DNA from: Tepiditoga spiralis
GTDB lineage: Bacteria > Thermotogota > Thermotogae > Petrotogales > Petrotogaceae
NCBI RefSeq assembly: GCF_014701195.1
Contig: NZ_AP018712.1
Span: forward strand, 700,501-764,500
Direction: 5' to 3'
Length of the DNA stretch: 64,000 bases
Shown here: in pieces, positions 36,018 to 45,018 of the stretch
How the letters are laid out: the number at the start of each line of letters is the position of its first letter
Numbering within the stretch: position 1 is the stretch's first letter
Made by a program: the position numbers and the translations under genes
Notes under the pieces: model-generated
Told to the model about the DNA's origin: nothing
Seen by the model: only the letters and a program-made list of their open reading frames with translations
Database searches by the model: none

Positions 36018-36444
36018 CTTTTTTCACCTCCGCATTTTTTAAAACTGTATCAAATGTATGCCACGATAAAGTAAAACATTTTACTCTCATTGGATAATTA
36101 GAAATATCTTCAAATATTTCTATATCTCCAACAACTTCTTCATTGTATTCATTTCCTTGTGCCATATTTAAAACATTTTGTACTATTTTTTTTGCTTCTG
36201 AAAGTTTTTTCCCTTTTATACTTTCACACATTATGGATGCAGAAGCTTGACTTACTATACAACCATGACCTGTGTAAGATGCATCTTTTATTACACCATC
36301 TTCTAATTTTACATACAGTTCTAATTCATCACCACAAGATAAGTTTTTACCATGTTCATGCCAAGCATTTTTTATTTCTTTTTTAAATTTTTTATTTTTT
36401 GCATAATCTAAGATTATATCTGTATATAAATCTTCAATAGACAT
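36010..36444 (-). CDS. sufU: Iron-sulfur cluster scaffold / sulfur acceptor SufU
   Basis: 144 residues of the IscU/SufU fold. The ligand residues are the Cys and Asp of NLSCGDEL, the Cys of GHGCIVSQASAS and the Cys of RVKCFTLSWHTF. An insertion between the second and third Cys (KKLSEAKKIVQNVLNMAQG..) is the SufU hallmark. It accepts sulfur from SufS and passes it to SufBCD. It is the last Fe-S gene of the sufCBDSU operon and starts 4 bases after sufS. Confidence 0.94.
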   Translation of the reverse strand: MSIEDLYTDIILDYAKNKKFKKEIKNAWHEHGKNLSCGDELELYVKLEDGVIKDASYTGHGCIVSQASASIMCESIKGKKLSEAKKIVQNVLNMAQGNEYNEEVVGDIEIFEDISNYPMRVKCFTLSWHTFDTVLKNAEVKKDD

Positions 36445-36448
36445 AGTA

Positions 36449-37645
36449 TCACCCCAAAATTTTATTTACTTTTTTCAAGCCCTCTATCAAAACATCTATT
36501 TCTTCCAATGTATTGTATATATAAAAACTTGCTCTACAAGTAGAATGTACGTTTAAATTTTTCATTAACGGTTGTGCACAATGGTGTCCACTTCTTATTG
36601 CTATTCCATAAAGATCATTCAACAAGTTTGCAACATCATGTGGGTGTACATTTTTCACATTAAAAGATATCAATGAGTTATGATTTGTATCTTTTGTTCC
36701 ATAAACATCTAAAAAATCAAGTTCAGATAATTTTTTTATTGCATAAGATGTTAACTCTTTTATATGACTATATACTTCATTCACATTTAAACTTTCTAAA
36801 TATTTTATTGCTTCTGCTAACCCTATTGCTCCACCAACATTTGGCGTTCCTGCTTCAAACTTATAAGGTAAAACATTAAAGGTTGTTTTTTCTATTGAAA
36901 CCTGATCTATCATTTCTCCACCATATAAAAAAGGCTTCATTTTTTCTAAAATATATTTTTTACCATACAAAACTCCTATTCCCATTGGACCTAACATTTT
37001 ATGTCCTGAAAAGGCTAAAAAGTCAATATCGAGTTCTTTTACATCTATTTTTGAATGTGGAATTAGTTGAGCTCCATCTAATACAATTATAACATCTTTG
37101 TTTATTTTTCTTATTTTAAGTACTAAATTTTTTATATTTATTTCTTGTCCAGTAACATTTGATTGACCCGTTATAGAAATTAATGAAGTATTTTTATTTA
37201 CTAATTTTAAATATTTTTCTTCATTAAAAACTCCATTCTCAGCATCATAATATATAACATTATCAAATAATTGCTGCCAAGGAACAAAGTTTGCATGATG
37301 TTCTAATGTGCTTATTAATACTTCTCCATTTAAATCTTTAGAAAGAGAATAAGCAAGAGAATTTAAGGATTCTGTTGTTCCTTTTGTAAATATTACTTCT
37401 TCTCTTTTTGCATTTATAAAGTTTGCAACTGCATCTCTTGCATCTTCATACATAGTTGTAGCTTCTCCTGCAAGTGTATGTGGAGATCTATGAACATTAG
37501 AATTGTGATTTTTATAATAATCTTCAATTGCCTCAACGACTCTATTTGGTTTTAGAGTCGTTGCTGCACTATCAAAGTATATTAAATCTTTTCCATTTAC
37601 TTTTTTTGATAAAGAATCAAAATCAGATCTTACTTTTAATAACAT
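36449..37645 (-). CDS. sufS: Cysteine desulfurase SufS
   Basis: 398 residues, class II cysteine desulfurase. Seen are YFDSAATTLKP, NVHRSPHTLAGEAT, FTKGTTESLNSLAYS, HHANFVPWQ, the PLP-lysine in FSGHKMLGPMGIGVLYGK, and the catalytic Cys in RSGHHCAQPLM. It removes sulfur from cysteine and hands it to SufU. The gene overlaps the end of sufD by 23 bases; GAGGTG is 7 bases before its ATG. Confidence 0.96.
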   Translation of the reverse strand: MLLKVRSDFDSLSKKVNGKDLIYFDSAATTLKPNRVVEAIEDYYKNHNSNVHRSPHTLAGEATTMYEDARDAVANFINAKREEVIFTKGTTESLNSLAYSLSKDLNGEVLISTLEHHANFVPWQQLFDNVIYYDAENGVFNEEKYLKLVNKNTSLISITGQSNVTGQEINIKNLVLKIRKINKDVIIVLDGAQLIPHSKIDVKELDIDFLAFSGHKMLGPMGIGVLYGKKYILEKMKPFLYGGEMIDQVSIEKTTFNVLPYKFEAGTPNVGGAIGLAEAIKYLESLNVNEVYSHIKELTSYAIKKLSELDFLDVYGTKDTNHNSLISFNVKNVHPHDVANLLNDLYGIAIRSGHHCAQPLMKNLNVHSTCRASFYIYNTLEEIDVLIEGLKKVNKILG

Positions 37646-38810
37646 TTGTAATCACCTCTGCCGTTGAAGGATGATACTTTTCTATTTCTTCTATTACTGG
37701 TTCAAATATACCAAAAGATATTAATTTTTTTGCTTCATCTTTTGAAAAACCACGCGTCATTAAATAATATAATTTATCTTCTTCGATTGTTCCAACACTT
37801 GCAGCATGAGCAGCATTTACTTCATTTTCATCTACTAAAAGACTTGGTATTGCTTCTGCTTTTGCTTTTGGTGAAAGTAAAAGAGTATATTCTGATTCAT
37901 CTGCAGTTGCTTCTTTTGCTCCTTTTTTTAAATCTAAAAAACCTCTAAAAATAACCTTTGATTTATCTTTTAGTGCACCTTTTCCATATATTTTACCAAT
38001 AGTATCTGGTGCATAAAATTTCATCAAGTAAAGCATATCTATTATTGTTTCATTATTTCCTAGAAAATAAGGCTTCATTTCAGCTTGACCATTTTTTTCA
38101 GATAATCTAAATATATAATGAGGAACAGCTAATTTTCCGCCAATATTCAAATCAAAAACTTTTATCTTTGCATTTTTTCCGATATCAAACATTGCATTAT
38201 CAATACTTATATTTTCATCATTTAAGATATTTACATTTATTATTGTCAATTCTGAATTTTCTTCAAGTCTACCTTTTAAAGCTGTTGTTCTAAAGATATC
38301 ACTTTTTGTTTTAAAAACCCTAACTACTGTAAGTTTTGAATTCTTTTTTATATTAAATACTGTATTTTCATAAACAGATGTTTCTGTATTGTATTGTATT
38401 ACTTTTGTTTCAGCTATTTCATTTTCATTAGTTTTAATATAATAACCAGTATTATAAAATGTTTCAGCCATTAAAAGATATTTTCTATGTGCTCCTTCAA
38501 ATCCATACTTACTTAAAATTTCAAGGCCTTCTTCATCTATATTATCAATTTGAGACTTACATGGTGTGTATTTTAAAGGATCATAACCTTTTAACCTTGC
38601 TCTTTTCCATATTGGAAAGTCCCATTTTTTATATGCTTCAAATTTTATTTTTCTATACTTTTTCATATCTTCATTTTCAGTATATTCTATTGCCATTTGT
38701 AGTTCAGTTTCATTATAATCATTTTCAGATTTTATTTGTTTTGGTTCAGGTTCTATACCTTTAAAATTTTTGTGTACCATATTTATTGGTTTTTCAAATA
38801 TTGTTTTCAT
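37623..38810 (-). CDS. sufD: Fe-S cluster assembly protein SufD
   Basis: 395 residues with the SufB/SufD beta-helix core: NSKLTVVRVFKTKSD, RTTALKGRLEENSELTI, GNNETIIDMLYLMKFYAPDTIG, FRGFLDLKKGAKEATADESEYTLLLSPKAKAEAIPSLLVDENEV, AAHAASVGTIEEDKLYYLMTRGFSKDEAKKLI. It pairs with SufB on the SufC dimer. It starts 12 bases after sufB with GGAG 8 bases before ATG. Confidence 0.93.
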   Translation of the reverse strand: MKTIFEKPINMVHKNFKGIEPEPKQIKSENDYNETELQMAIEYTENEDMKKYRKIKFEAYKKWDFPIWKRARLKGYDPLKYTPCKSQIDNIDEEGLEILSKYGFEGAHRKYLLMAETFYNTGYYIKTNENEIAETKVIQYNTETSVYENTVFNIKKNSKLTVVRVFKTKSDIFRTTALKGRLEENSELTIINVNILNDENISIDNAMFDIGKNAKIKVFDLNIGGKLAVPHYIFRLSEKNGQAEMKPYFLGNNETIIDMLYLMKFYAPDTIGKIYGKGALKDKSKVIFRGFLDLKKGAKEATADESEYTLLLSPKAKAEAIPSLLVDENEVNAAHAASVGTIEEDKLYYLMTRGFSKDEAKKLISFGIFEPVIEEIEKYHPSTAEVITNVIKSKI

Positions 38811-38822
38811 ATTATCAACTCC

Positions 38823-40229
38823 TCATCCTATTGAAGATTCTACTTCTAAATTAAGAAGTCTATTCAATTCTATTGCATACTCAATAGGAAGTTCTTTAGA
38901 AAATGGTTCAACAAAGCCTCTAACAACCATTGCCTTTGCTTCTGCCTCTGATAAACCTCTTGTCATTAAATAGTATATTTGTTCTTGTTTTATTCTTCCT
39001 ATTTTAGCTTCATGTCCAACATCCGCATCATCATTATAAACCTCTATTAAAGGAACTGTATCACTCTTAGATTCGTTATCAAGCATCAAAGCTTGACATT
39101 CAACGGAAGCTTTAGCCCCTCTTGCTTTTTCATTTACTTTTAACCACCCTCTATAAAAAGACCATCCACCTGCAACTGAAATACTTCTTGCATCAACAGT
39201 TGCACTTGTATGAGGAGCAAGCATTAAAACTTTTGATCCAGCATCCATATGTTGATTTGCACCAGCATAAGTTATAGCTTTTATTTCTGTTTTAGCTCCC
39301 CTACCAATTAAAATTGATGAAGGATATATCATTGTTTTATAACTTCCCAAAGATCCTGAAACCCATTCCATTATTCCATCTTCTTCAACCATGGCTCTTT
39401 TAGTATTCAAATTATATGTATTTTTACTCCAGTTTTGTATAGTTACATACTTAACTCTTGCTCCACGTCTAACATATATTTCAACCATTCCAGCATGTAT
39501 ATTTGTTGTATTATAAAAAGGTGCAGAACAACCCTCTATAAATGAAACTTCTGCTCCTTCATCTGCAACTATTATAGTGTGTTCAAGTTGTCCCATTCCA
39601 GGATTATTCATTCTAAAGTAAGCTTGTAGAGGTAATGGTACTTTTACACCCTTAGGAACATATAAAAATGTTCCACCACTCCAAATTGCACCATGTAAAG
39701 CAGCATATTTATGATCTGTTGGTGGAACAGCCTTCATAAAATACTGTTTAACTAAATCAGGATACTTTTTTACTGCACTTTCCATATCCATAAAAATAAC
39801 TCCAAGTTTTTTAAGATCATCTTGAACGTGTTGATAAACAACTTCTGAATCATATTGAGCTCCAACTCCAGCCAATGCTTTTCTTTCTGCTTCTGGAATC
39901 CCTAATTTTTCAAAAGTATCTTTTATTTCATCTGGAACTTCTTCCCAAGTATTACTCTTTTTTCCTTTAGGCTTTATATAAGCAATTATTTTATTTAAAT
40001 CAAGTCCAGAAACATCTACACCAAAATTTGGATCTTTTATAGTTTTAAAAATTTCTAATGCTTTTAGTCTTTTTTCCAACAACCATTTTGGCTGTTCTTT
40101 TTGAAATGTCATTTCTTCTATTATTTTTTTATTCAATCCAGGCAATGATTTATAAGCATAAACCTCAGGATTTCTAAAGTCAAATCTACTCTGATCTATT
40201 AAAAGTTCTTCCATATTAAAATCTGTCAT
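38823..40229 (-). CDS. sufB: Fe-S cluster assembly protein SufB
   Basis: 468 residues from ATG 40229 (7 bases after GGAG, 4 bases beyond the sufC stop); an earlier start would sit inside sufC without a site. Family blocks are AGVGAQYDSEVVYQ, HGAIWSGGTFLYVPKGVKVPLPLQAYFRMNNPGMGQLEHTII, SFIEGCSAP, KYVTIQNWSKNTYNLNTKRA, RGAKTEIKAITYAGANQHMDAGSKV, SVECQALMLDNESKSDTVPLIEV and GHEAKIGRIKQEQIYYLMTRGL. The conserved Cys-bearing EGCSAP region is present. It is the scaffold core for Fe-S assembly. Confidence 0.96.
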   Translation of the reverse strand: MTDFNMEELLIDQSRFDFRNPEVYAYKSLPGLNKKIIEEMTFQKEQPKWLLEKRLKALEIFKTIKDPNFGVDVSGLDLNKIIAYIKPKGKKSNTWEEVPDEIKDTFEKLGIPEAERKALAGVGAQYDSEVVYQHVQDDLKKLGVIFMDMESAVKKYPDLVKQYFMKAVPPTDHKYAALHGAIWSGGTFLYVPKGVKVPLPLQAYFRMNNPGMGQLEHTIIVADEGAEVSFIEGCSAPFYNTTNIHAGMVEIYVRRGARVKYVTIQNWSKNTYNLNTKRAMVEEDGIMEWVSGSLGSYKTMIYPSSILIGRGAKTEIKAITYAGANQHMDAGSKVLMLAPHTSATVDARSISVAGGWSFYRGWLKVNEKARGAKASVECQALMLDNESKSDTVPLIEVYNDDADVGHEAKIGRIKQEQIYYLMTRGLSEAEAKAMVVRGFVEPFSKELPIEYAIELNRLLNLEVESSIG

Positions 40230-40233
40230 AATA

Positions 40234-40989
40234 TCACTCCTCAACAGTTTCTAAAAATGCATACCCATTTTCTTCAACTTCTTTAGCTAATGTTGCATCT
40301 CCAGTTTTTACTATCGTACCATTTGCATATACGTGAACAAAATCTGGTGTTACATAATTTAATATTCTTTGATAATGAGTTATCATTAATATCCCCATTT
40401 TTTCTGTTTTAAATTTATTTATAGATTCAGAAACTATTTTTAAAGCATCAACATCAAGACCAGAATCAATTTCATCTAATATTGAAAGGCTTGGATTTAA
40501 TAAACCCATTTGAAGTATTTCACTCTTTTTTCTTTCTCCACCCGAAAAACCTGTATTTACATATCTATTTAAAAAGTCTTTATTTAACTTTACAGTGTCA
40601 GAAAAATTTAATATTTTTTTATTTAATTTTAAAGCAGTTATTTCGTCTTCTGTATTTATATTTCTATAAGAATTCAATAAAAACTGTCTCATCTTAACTC
40701 CATCAACAGATTCTGGGGATTGAAAAGACATAAACAAACCTAACTTTGCCCTTTGATCTGTACTCAAGCCTAATATAGATTTTCCTTTAAATAAAATATC
40801 TCCTTCAACAACTTCATACTTTGGACTTCCCATAATAACATTTGAAAGTGTTGATTTTCCTGAACCATTTGGTCCCATTATAGCATGAATTTCACCTTCA
40901 TTTATTTTTAAATTAACTCCTTTTAATATGAGTGTTCCATCATCTACAGTCTTTGCTTTTAAGTTTTTTATCTCTAATATTGTATTCAT
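40234..40989 (-). CDS. sufC: Fe-S cluster assembly ATPase SufC
   Basis: 251 residues. Walker A GPNGSGKST, Q-loop FMSFQSPESVDGVKMRQF, signature GFSGGERKKSEILQM, Walker B LSILDEIDSGLDVDAL and H-loop MITHYQR, all in the SufC pattern. It is the first gene of sufCBDSU, with AAGGAGG 9 bases before ATG and a sigma-70 promoter about 40-70 bases further upstream. Confidence 0.96.
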   Translation of the reverse strand: MNTILEIKNLKAKTVDDGTLILKGVNLKINEGEIHAIMGPNGSGKSTLSNVIMGSPKYEVVEGDILFKGKSILGLSTDQRAKLGLFMSFQSPESVDGVKMRQFLLNSYRNINTEDEITALKLNKKILNFSDTVKLNKDFLNRYVNTGFSGGERKKSEILQMGLLNPSLSILDEIDSGLDVDALKIVSESINKFKTEKMGILMITHYQRILNYVTPDFVHVYANGTIVKTGDATLAKEVEENGYAFLETVEE

Positions 40990-41027
40990 AAAACAATTCC
41001 TCCTTTTTTTATCTTATTTACATTTAA

Positions 41028-41065
41028 ATACTACCATTTTTGTCATGTTTTAGTCAAGACTAAAA
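41028..41065 (-). promoter_or_regulatory. suf promoter with an 18-bp palindrome over the -35 box
   Basis: On the minus strand TTGACT, 18 bases, TAGTAT. The -35 lies inside the perfect palindrome TTTTAGTCAAGACTAAAA (41048-41065), the layout of a repressor operator. The regulator is unknown; an iron- or Fe-S-responsive repressor would make sense. Confidence 0.6.
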
Positions 41066-41156
41066 CCGACTTTTTTAGTTAAGTTTAAATTAAGAAAATA
41101 TTTTTTTAATTATACATAAATATGATATAATAAGAGTATAAAAGGGAGGTGGACAA

Positions 41157-42152
41157 ATGAATATAAATCCATTAGTAGACTTTGCATTTAAAGTAATATT
41201 TGGAAGTGAAAAAAACAAAGACATATTAATAGATTTTTTAAATGCTTTATTAAAAGAAGAAAATAAAAAAATAGAGAGTTTAGATATATTAAATCCATAC
41301 ACAGAAAAAACTGCAATAAATGATAAGTTATCCATATTGGATATAAAAGCAAAATTAGATAATGGAACATATGTAAATATTGAAGTACAATTAATAAATG
41401 AAAAAAATATGATAAAGAGAACTTTATATTATTGGGGAAAAATGTATACAGAACAATTAAAAAAAGGCAAGAGCTATATAAGTTTAGAAAGAACAATAAC
41501 AATAAACATTTTAAACTTTAATTTATTAAAAACAAAAAAATACCATAGCATATATAGATTAAAAGACATAAAAGAAAATACAGAATTAACCGATGTAATG
41601 GAAGTACATTTTGTTGAACTACCAAAAATAGAAACAGAAGAAGCAAACTTAAATGATAAATTAATTGAATGGTTATTGTTCTTAAAAGAACCAGAAAATA
41701 CAAACATGGAGGTGATAACCATGAAGAATAAAGAAATTAAAAAAGCAATGACTGTATTAGAATTTATAAATTCAGATAGAATAGCAAAAGAATTATATGA
41801 AGCAAGAGAAAAGGAATTAATGGATAAGATAGATCAACAACTATATGCAGAAGAAGTTGGAATGAAAAAAGGTTTTCAAAAAGGGTTAAAAAAGGGTATT
41901 GAACAAGGTATTGAACAAGGTATTGAACAAGGTATTGAACAAGGTATTGAACAAGGTATTGGAAAAGGCATTGAGCAAGGCATAAAACAAGAAAAATTAA
42001 TAATTTCAAAAAAACTTTTAAAAAAGAAATTTGGGAATAAAATGGATAACTTAATACCAAAATTAGATACATTATCCATTGAAAAATTAGATGAAATAAT
42101 ATCTAACATTTTTGATTTAACAATTGAAACCTTAAAAAACAAAATTAAATAG
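41157..42152 (+). CDS. Rpn/PDDEXK-family putative transposase-nuclease with GIEQ repeats
   Basis: 331 residues. The N-terminal PDDEXK_2 domain shows NPLVDFAFKVIFGSEKNKDILIDFLNALL, ILDIKAKLDNGTYVNIEVQL (D-x(n)-E-x-Q catalytic pattern), RTLYYWGKMYTEQLKKG and ISLERTITINILNF, as in RpnA-like recombination-promoting nucleases. Around residues 240-278 it has eight tetrapeptide units, five of them GIEQ from identical 12-bp repeats (41895-41954). The C-terminus is helical. Such genes are common and plastic in Thermotogota and related groups. GGGAGGTGG precedes the ATG and a TATAAT lies about 30 bases upstream. Confidence 0.88.
   Translation: MNINPLVDFAFKVIFGSEKNKDILIDFLNALLKEENKKIESLDILNPYTEKTAINDKLSILDIKAKLDNGTYVNIEVQLINEKNMIKRTLYYWGKMYTEQLKKGKSYISLERTITINILNFNLLKTKKYHSIYRLKDIKENTELTDVMEVHFVELPKIETEEANLNDKLIEWLLFLKEPENTNMEVITMKNKEIKKAMTVLEFINSDRIAKELYEAREKELMDKIDQQLYAEEVGMKKGFQKGLKKGIEQGIEQGIEQGIEQGIEQGIGKGIEQGIKQEKLIISKKLLKKKFGNKMDNLIPKLDTLSIEKLDEIISNIFDLTIETLKNKIK
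41895..41990 (+). repeat. 12-bp tandem repeats (GGTATTGAACAA) in the Rpn-type gene
   Basis: Five identical 12-bp units (41895-41954) then three diverged ones. Loss or gain of a unit keeps the frame and changes the protein by four residues. Confidence 0.93.
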
Positions 42153-42166
42153 TATTAAATTTTGCA

Positions 42167-42198
42167 TAAAAACAAGTGCACATTGTGCACTTGTTTTT
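42167..42198. terminator. Bidirectional terminator
   Basis: AAAAACAAGTGCAC-ATT-GTGCACTTGTTTTT between the convergent Rpn-type gene and permease gene. Confidence 0.88.
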
Positions 42199-43607
42199 TA
42201 AACTGATAACTTTCCAAATATAACCATAATTATAACAATAACTGCTATTGAATCCATTATAAAATAAGATAACTTTTCATTTTTAGTTAAATTTAAATTT
42301 CTTTCTTTTTTGGCTTTAGGATAAATAAAAATCCCAGTTGCATAAATAACTATAGCCGTCAAAACATAAACAATTCCAACAGCATAAATTACCCAAATTG
42401 TGTATATAATAGCAACTATTGAAAAGAATTTAAAGATTCCACTTTTTTCTTTAAAAGCAACATTTGCTCCAAATATAGAAGAAGTTAAATAAGGTAATAG
42501 TAATGTTGTAGTAGAAATATAAAAAATTGTATTATATACACCTTGCAATGTTTTTGACATTAAAAACAATAAAAATATTTGTGTTAAAATATTTGTTATT
42601 GTTAAAGAAAATATAGGAGTTGCATGTTCATTTTGTTTTGAAAAATTTTTAGTAAAAACATTATCTGTTTTTGATGCAATAAAAGGTATTTCAGAAGTTA
42701 ATAGTAACCAACTTAAAAGTGCTCCAAAAACAGATATTAAAAATCCAAAATCTAATAAATACTTTCCAAAAGGACCTATTAATTCTTTTAAAACTGTTCC
42801 AAGTGGTGAAGTTGAACTTACTAATTCTTTTACAGGAACTATTCCCATTGTTAAAGTTGATACACTAACATAAACAAATAAAGTAATTAAAAATCCTATT
42901 ATTGTAGCCTTTCCAATATCTTTTTTAGATTTTGCTTTATTTGATAAAACAACTGCACCTTCAATACCAACAAATGACCAAAGCATTGTTCCAAAACTAT
43001 TATTTATTTGATGCCATATTGAAGAATATTCTCCAGTTGAAGCTAATGTTGTTGAAAAGAAAAATTCTTTTACTAAATCTGGTTTAAATGCAAATAAAGA
43101 AAATATTGCGACTATAAAAAGGGGTATTAGCTTTAATATTGTTAAAACAGCATTTGTAATACCTGCAGTTTTTATACCACTAATTATTAAAAAATGATAT
43201 ATCCACAATATTATACTTGAAAATATAAAAGCATATATTTTATTTGTTTCAAGTATTGGAAAATACCCACTTAATATTTTCATTATCACAGCAAAAAAAG
43301 CTATATTAGCTAATAAAGCTGCCCACCAATATCCCCAAGCAGCATTAAATCCAATAAATTCTCCAAATTGTTCACGTGCATATGTGTAAATTCCACCTTC
43401 AAGTTCTGGTTTTTTCATAGTCAAGAAATAAAAAACCATGGCTAACGAAAAAACTCCAAATCCTGTAATAGCCCAACCAATAAATATTGCTCCTGGATTT
43501 GCCACACTTCCTAAATCTGCGGGCGAATTAAAAATTCCAGCACCAATCATAGAACCAATAACAAGAGTTATTAATGCAAATAATCCTAAAACTTTATTGT
43601 TACTCAT
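42198..43607 (-). CDS. APC-family amino acid permease/antiporter
   Basis: 469 residues with about 12 membrane spans. The start ALITLVIGSMIGAGIFNSPADL carries the unwound helix-1 GxG substrate motif; then WAITGFGVFSLAMVFYFLTMKKPELEGGIYTYAREQFGEFIGFNAAWGYW and FVGIEGAVVLSNKAKSKKDIGKAT are typical of the basic amino acid/polyamine antiporter (APA) branch. Arginine/ornithine or a related exchange is likely; no catabolic genes are adjacent to confirm it. GGAGGTGG lies before the ATG. It is divergent from the fab operon. Confidence 0.87.
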   Translation of the reverse strand: MSNNKVLGLFALITLVIGSMIGAGIFNSPADLGSVANPGAIFIGWAITGFGVFSLAMVFYFLTMKKPELEGGIYTYAREQFGEFIGFNAAWGYWWAALLANIAFFAVIMKILSGYFPILETNKIYAFIFSSIILWIYHFLIISGIKTAGITNAVLTILKLIPLFIVAIFSLFAFKPDLVKEFFFSTTLASTGEYSSIWHQINNSFGTMLWSFVGIEGAVVLSNKAKSKKDIGKATIIGFLITLFVYVSVSTLTMGIVPVKELVSSTSPLGTVLKELIGPFGKYLLDFGFLISVFGALLSWLLLTSEIPFIASKTDNVFTKNFSKQNEHATPIFSLTITNILTQIFLLFLMSKTLQGVYNTIFYISTTTLLLPYLTSSIFGANVAFKEKSGIFKFFSIVAIIYTIWVIYAVGIVYVLTAIVIYATGIFIYPKAKKERNLNLTKNEKLSYFIMDSIAVIVIIMVIFGKLSV

Positions 43608-43782
43608 AACTCCACCTCCAAAATGTGATTTGTGTGATAATGTAATTATATTAATTTAACTTTACTTTTACTAATACTTTTATTAAATTTTTCACATAAA
43701 AATATAAAAATTCATTTTTTGGCACGATGTTGCTTAATTATTTTTGATTATACAAAACTTAAAAAAATTAAGGAGGATTCAT

Positions 43783-45018
43783 ATGAATAGAGTTGCAGTA
43801 ACTGGTATAGGAACAATAAATTCAATAGCAAAAAACACAAAAGAATTTTCAGAGAGTTTAAAAAATGATGTTGTTGGCATAGACATGATAACTCAATTTG
43901 ATACATCAGATCACAAAGTTAAAATTGCTAGTGAAATAAAAAATTTTGAACCAAAAAATTATATGGATAAAAAGGTCGCAAAAAGATATGATAGATTTTT
44001 ACAACTTGCATTAGTTGCATCTAAAGAAGCTATTGAAGATGCAAAATTTAAAAATGATGATTGGAAAGAAAATACAGCTGTAATTATAGGTTCTGGAATT
44101 GGTGGATTTAAAACTTTATTTTCGGAATTTGAAAAATTTTCAAAAAAAGGAGCAAAAATGGTTAGCCCATTTTTGATTCCAATGATGATTCCAGACATGG
44201 TTTCTGGTGCTGTAGCAATAGAACACAAATTAAAAGGACCTAACTTTTCAACAGTAAGCGCTTGTGCTTCATCATTAAATGCAATAGCAAATTCAGCAAT
44301 GTTAATAAAACATGGATATATTAATGTAGCTGTAACTGGTGGTTCAGAAGCAGTAATAAGCCCTATGCCAATAGCTGCATTTGCAAATATGCAAGCACTT
44401 TCAACAAGAAATGACGATCCTAAAACTGCGTCAAGACCTTTTGATAAAGATAGAGATGGTTTTGTCATGGGTGAAGGATCTGGAATTTTAATTTTAGAAT
44501 CCGAAGAACATGCAAAAGCACGTGGAGCAAAAATATATGGATATATAGATGGATTTGGTCTAAGTGGTGATGGTTATCATATAAGCGCAACTGATCCAGA
44601 AGGTGCTGGTGCTGTAAAGGCAATGGAAATGGCTTTAAAAACTGCTAATGCTAAACCTGAAGATATAGATATGATAAATTGTCATGGTACAAGTACTCCT
44701 GTTGGTGATGTTTCAGAAATAAAAGCAATAAAACAAGTCTTTGGTTCTCACACAGAAAAATTACTTGTTCAGTCAACAAAAGGACACATAGGACATAATC
44801 TTGGAGCTGCTGGAGCTATAGAATTAATAGCAGTAATACTTCAATCAAATGAAGAATTCATACATGGTATGCCAACTATCCAAAATATAGATGGAAAATT
44901 TGAAGATTTAAATATAACTTTAAAAACAAAAAACGGAAAAGTTAAAAAAATTTTAAAAAATGCATTTGGCTTTGGTGGACATAATGCAAGTATACTCTTT
45001 GTTAAGGAGGATAATTAA
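43783..45018 (+). CDS. fabF: 3-oxoacyl-ACP synthase II
   Basis: 411 residues from the ATG 6 bases after AAGGAGG. The thiolase-fold condensing enzyme keeps its catalytic set: Cys in FSTVSACASSLNA, His in NCHGTSTPVGD and His in QSTKGHIGHNLGAAG, plus FDKDRDGFVMGEGSG and AFGFGGHNASILF. It elongates acyl-ACP with malonyl-ACP. It is the first gene of a six-gene fab operon (to 48968) and overlaps degV (TAATG). Confidence 0.95.
   Translation: MNRVAVTGIGTINSIAKNTKEFSESLKNDVVGIDMITQFDTSDHKVKIASEIKNFEPKNYMDKKVAKRYDRFLQLALVASKEAIEDAKFKNDDWKENTAVIIGSGIGGFKTLFSEFEKFSKKGAKMVSPFLIPMMIPDMVSGAVAIEHKLKGPNFSTVSACASSLNAIANSAMLIKHGYINVAVTGGSEAVISPMPIAAFANMQALSTRNDDPKTASRPFDKDRDGFVMGEGSGILILESEEHAKARGAKIYGYIDGFGLSGDGYHISATDPEGAGAVKAMEMALKTANAKPEDIDMINCHGTSTPVGDVSEIKAIKQVFGSHTEKLLVQSTKGHIGHNLGAAGAIELIAVILQSNEEFIHGMPTIQNIDGKFEDLNITLKTKNGKVKKILKNAFGFGGHNASILFVKEDN

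Noticed and set aside
41764-42142. Minus-strand frames over the GIEQ repeats
   Set aside because: They are shadows of the repeat-bearing Rpn-type gene, which has a clear domain and ribosome site.
43959-44468. Minus-strand frame within fabF
   Set aside because: It is antisense to a conserved condensing enzyme and has no initiation signal.
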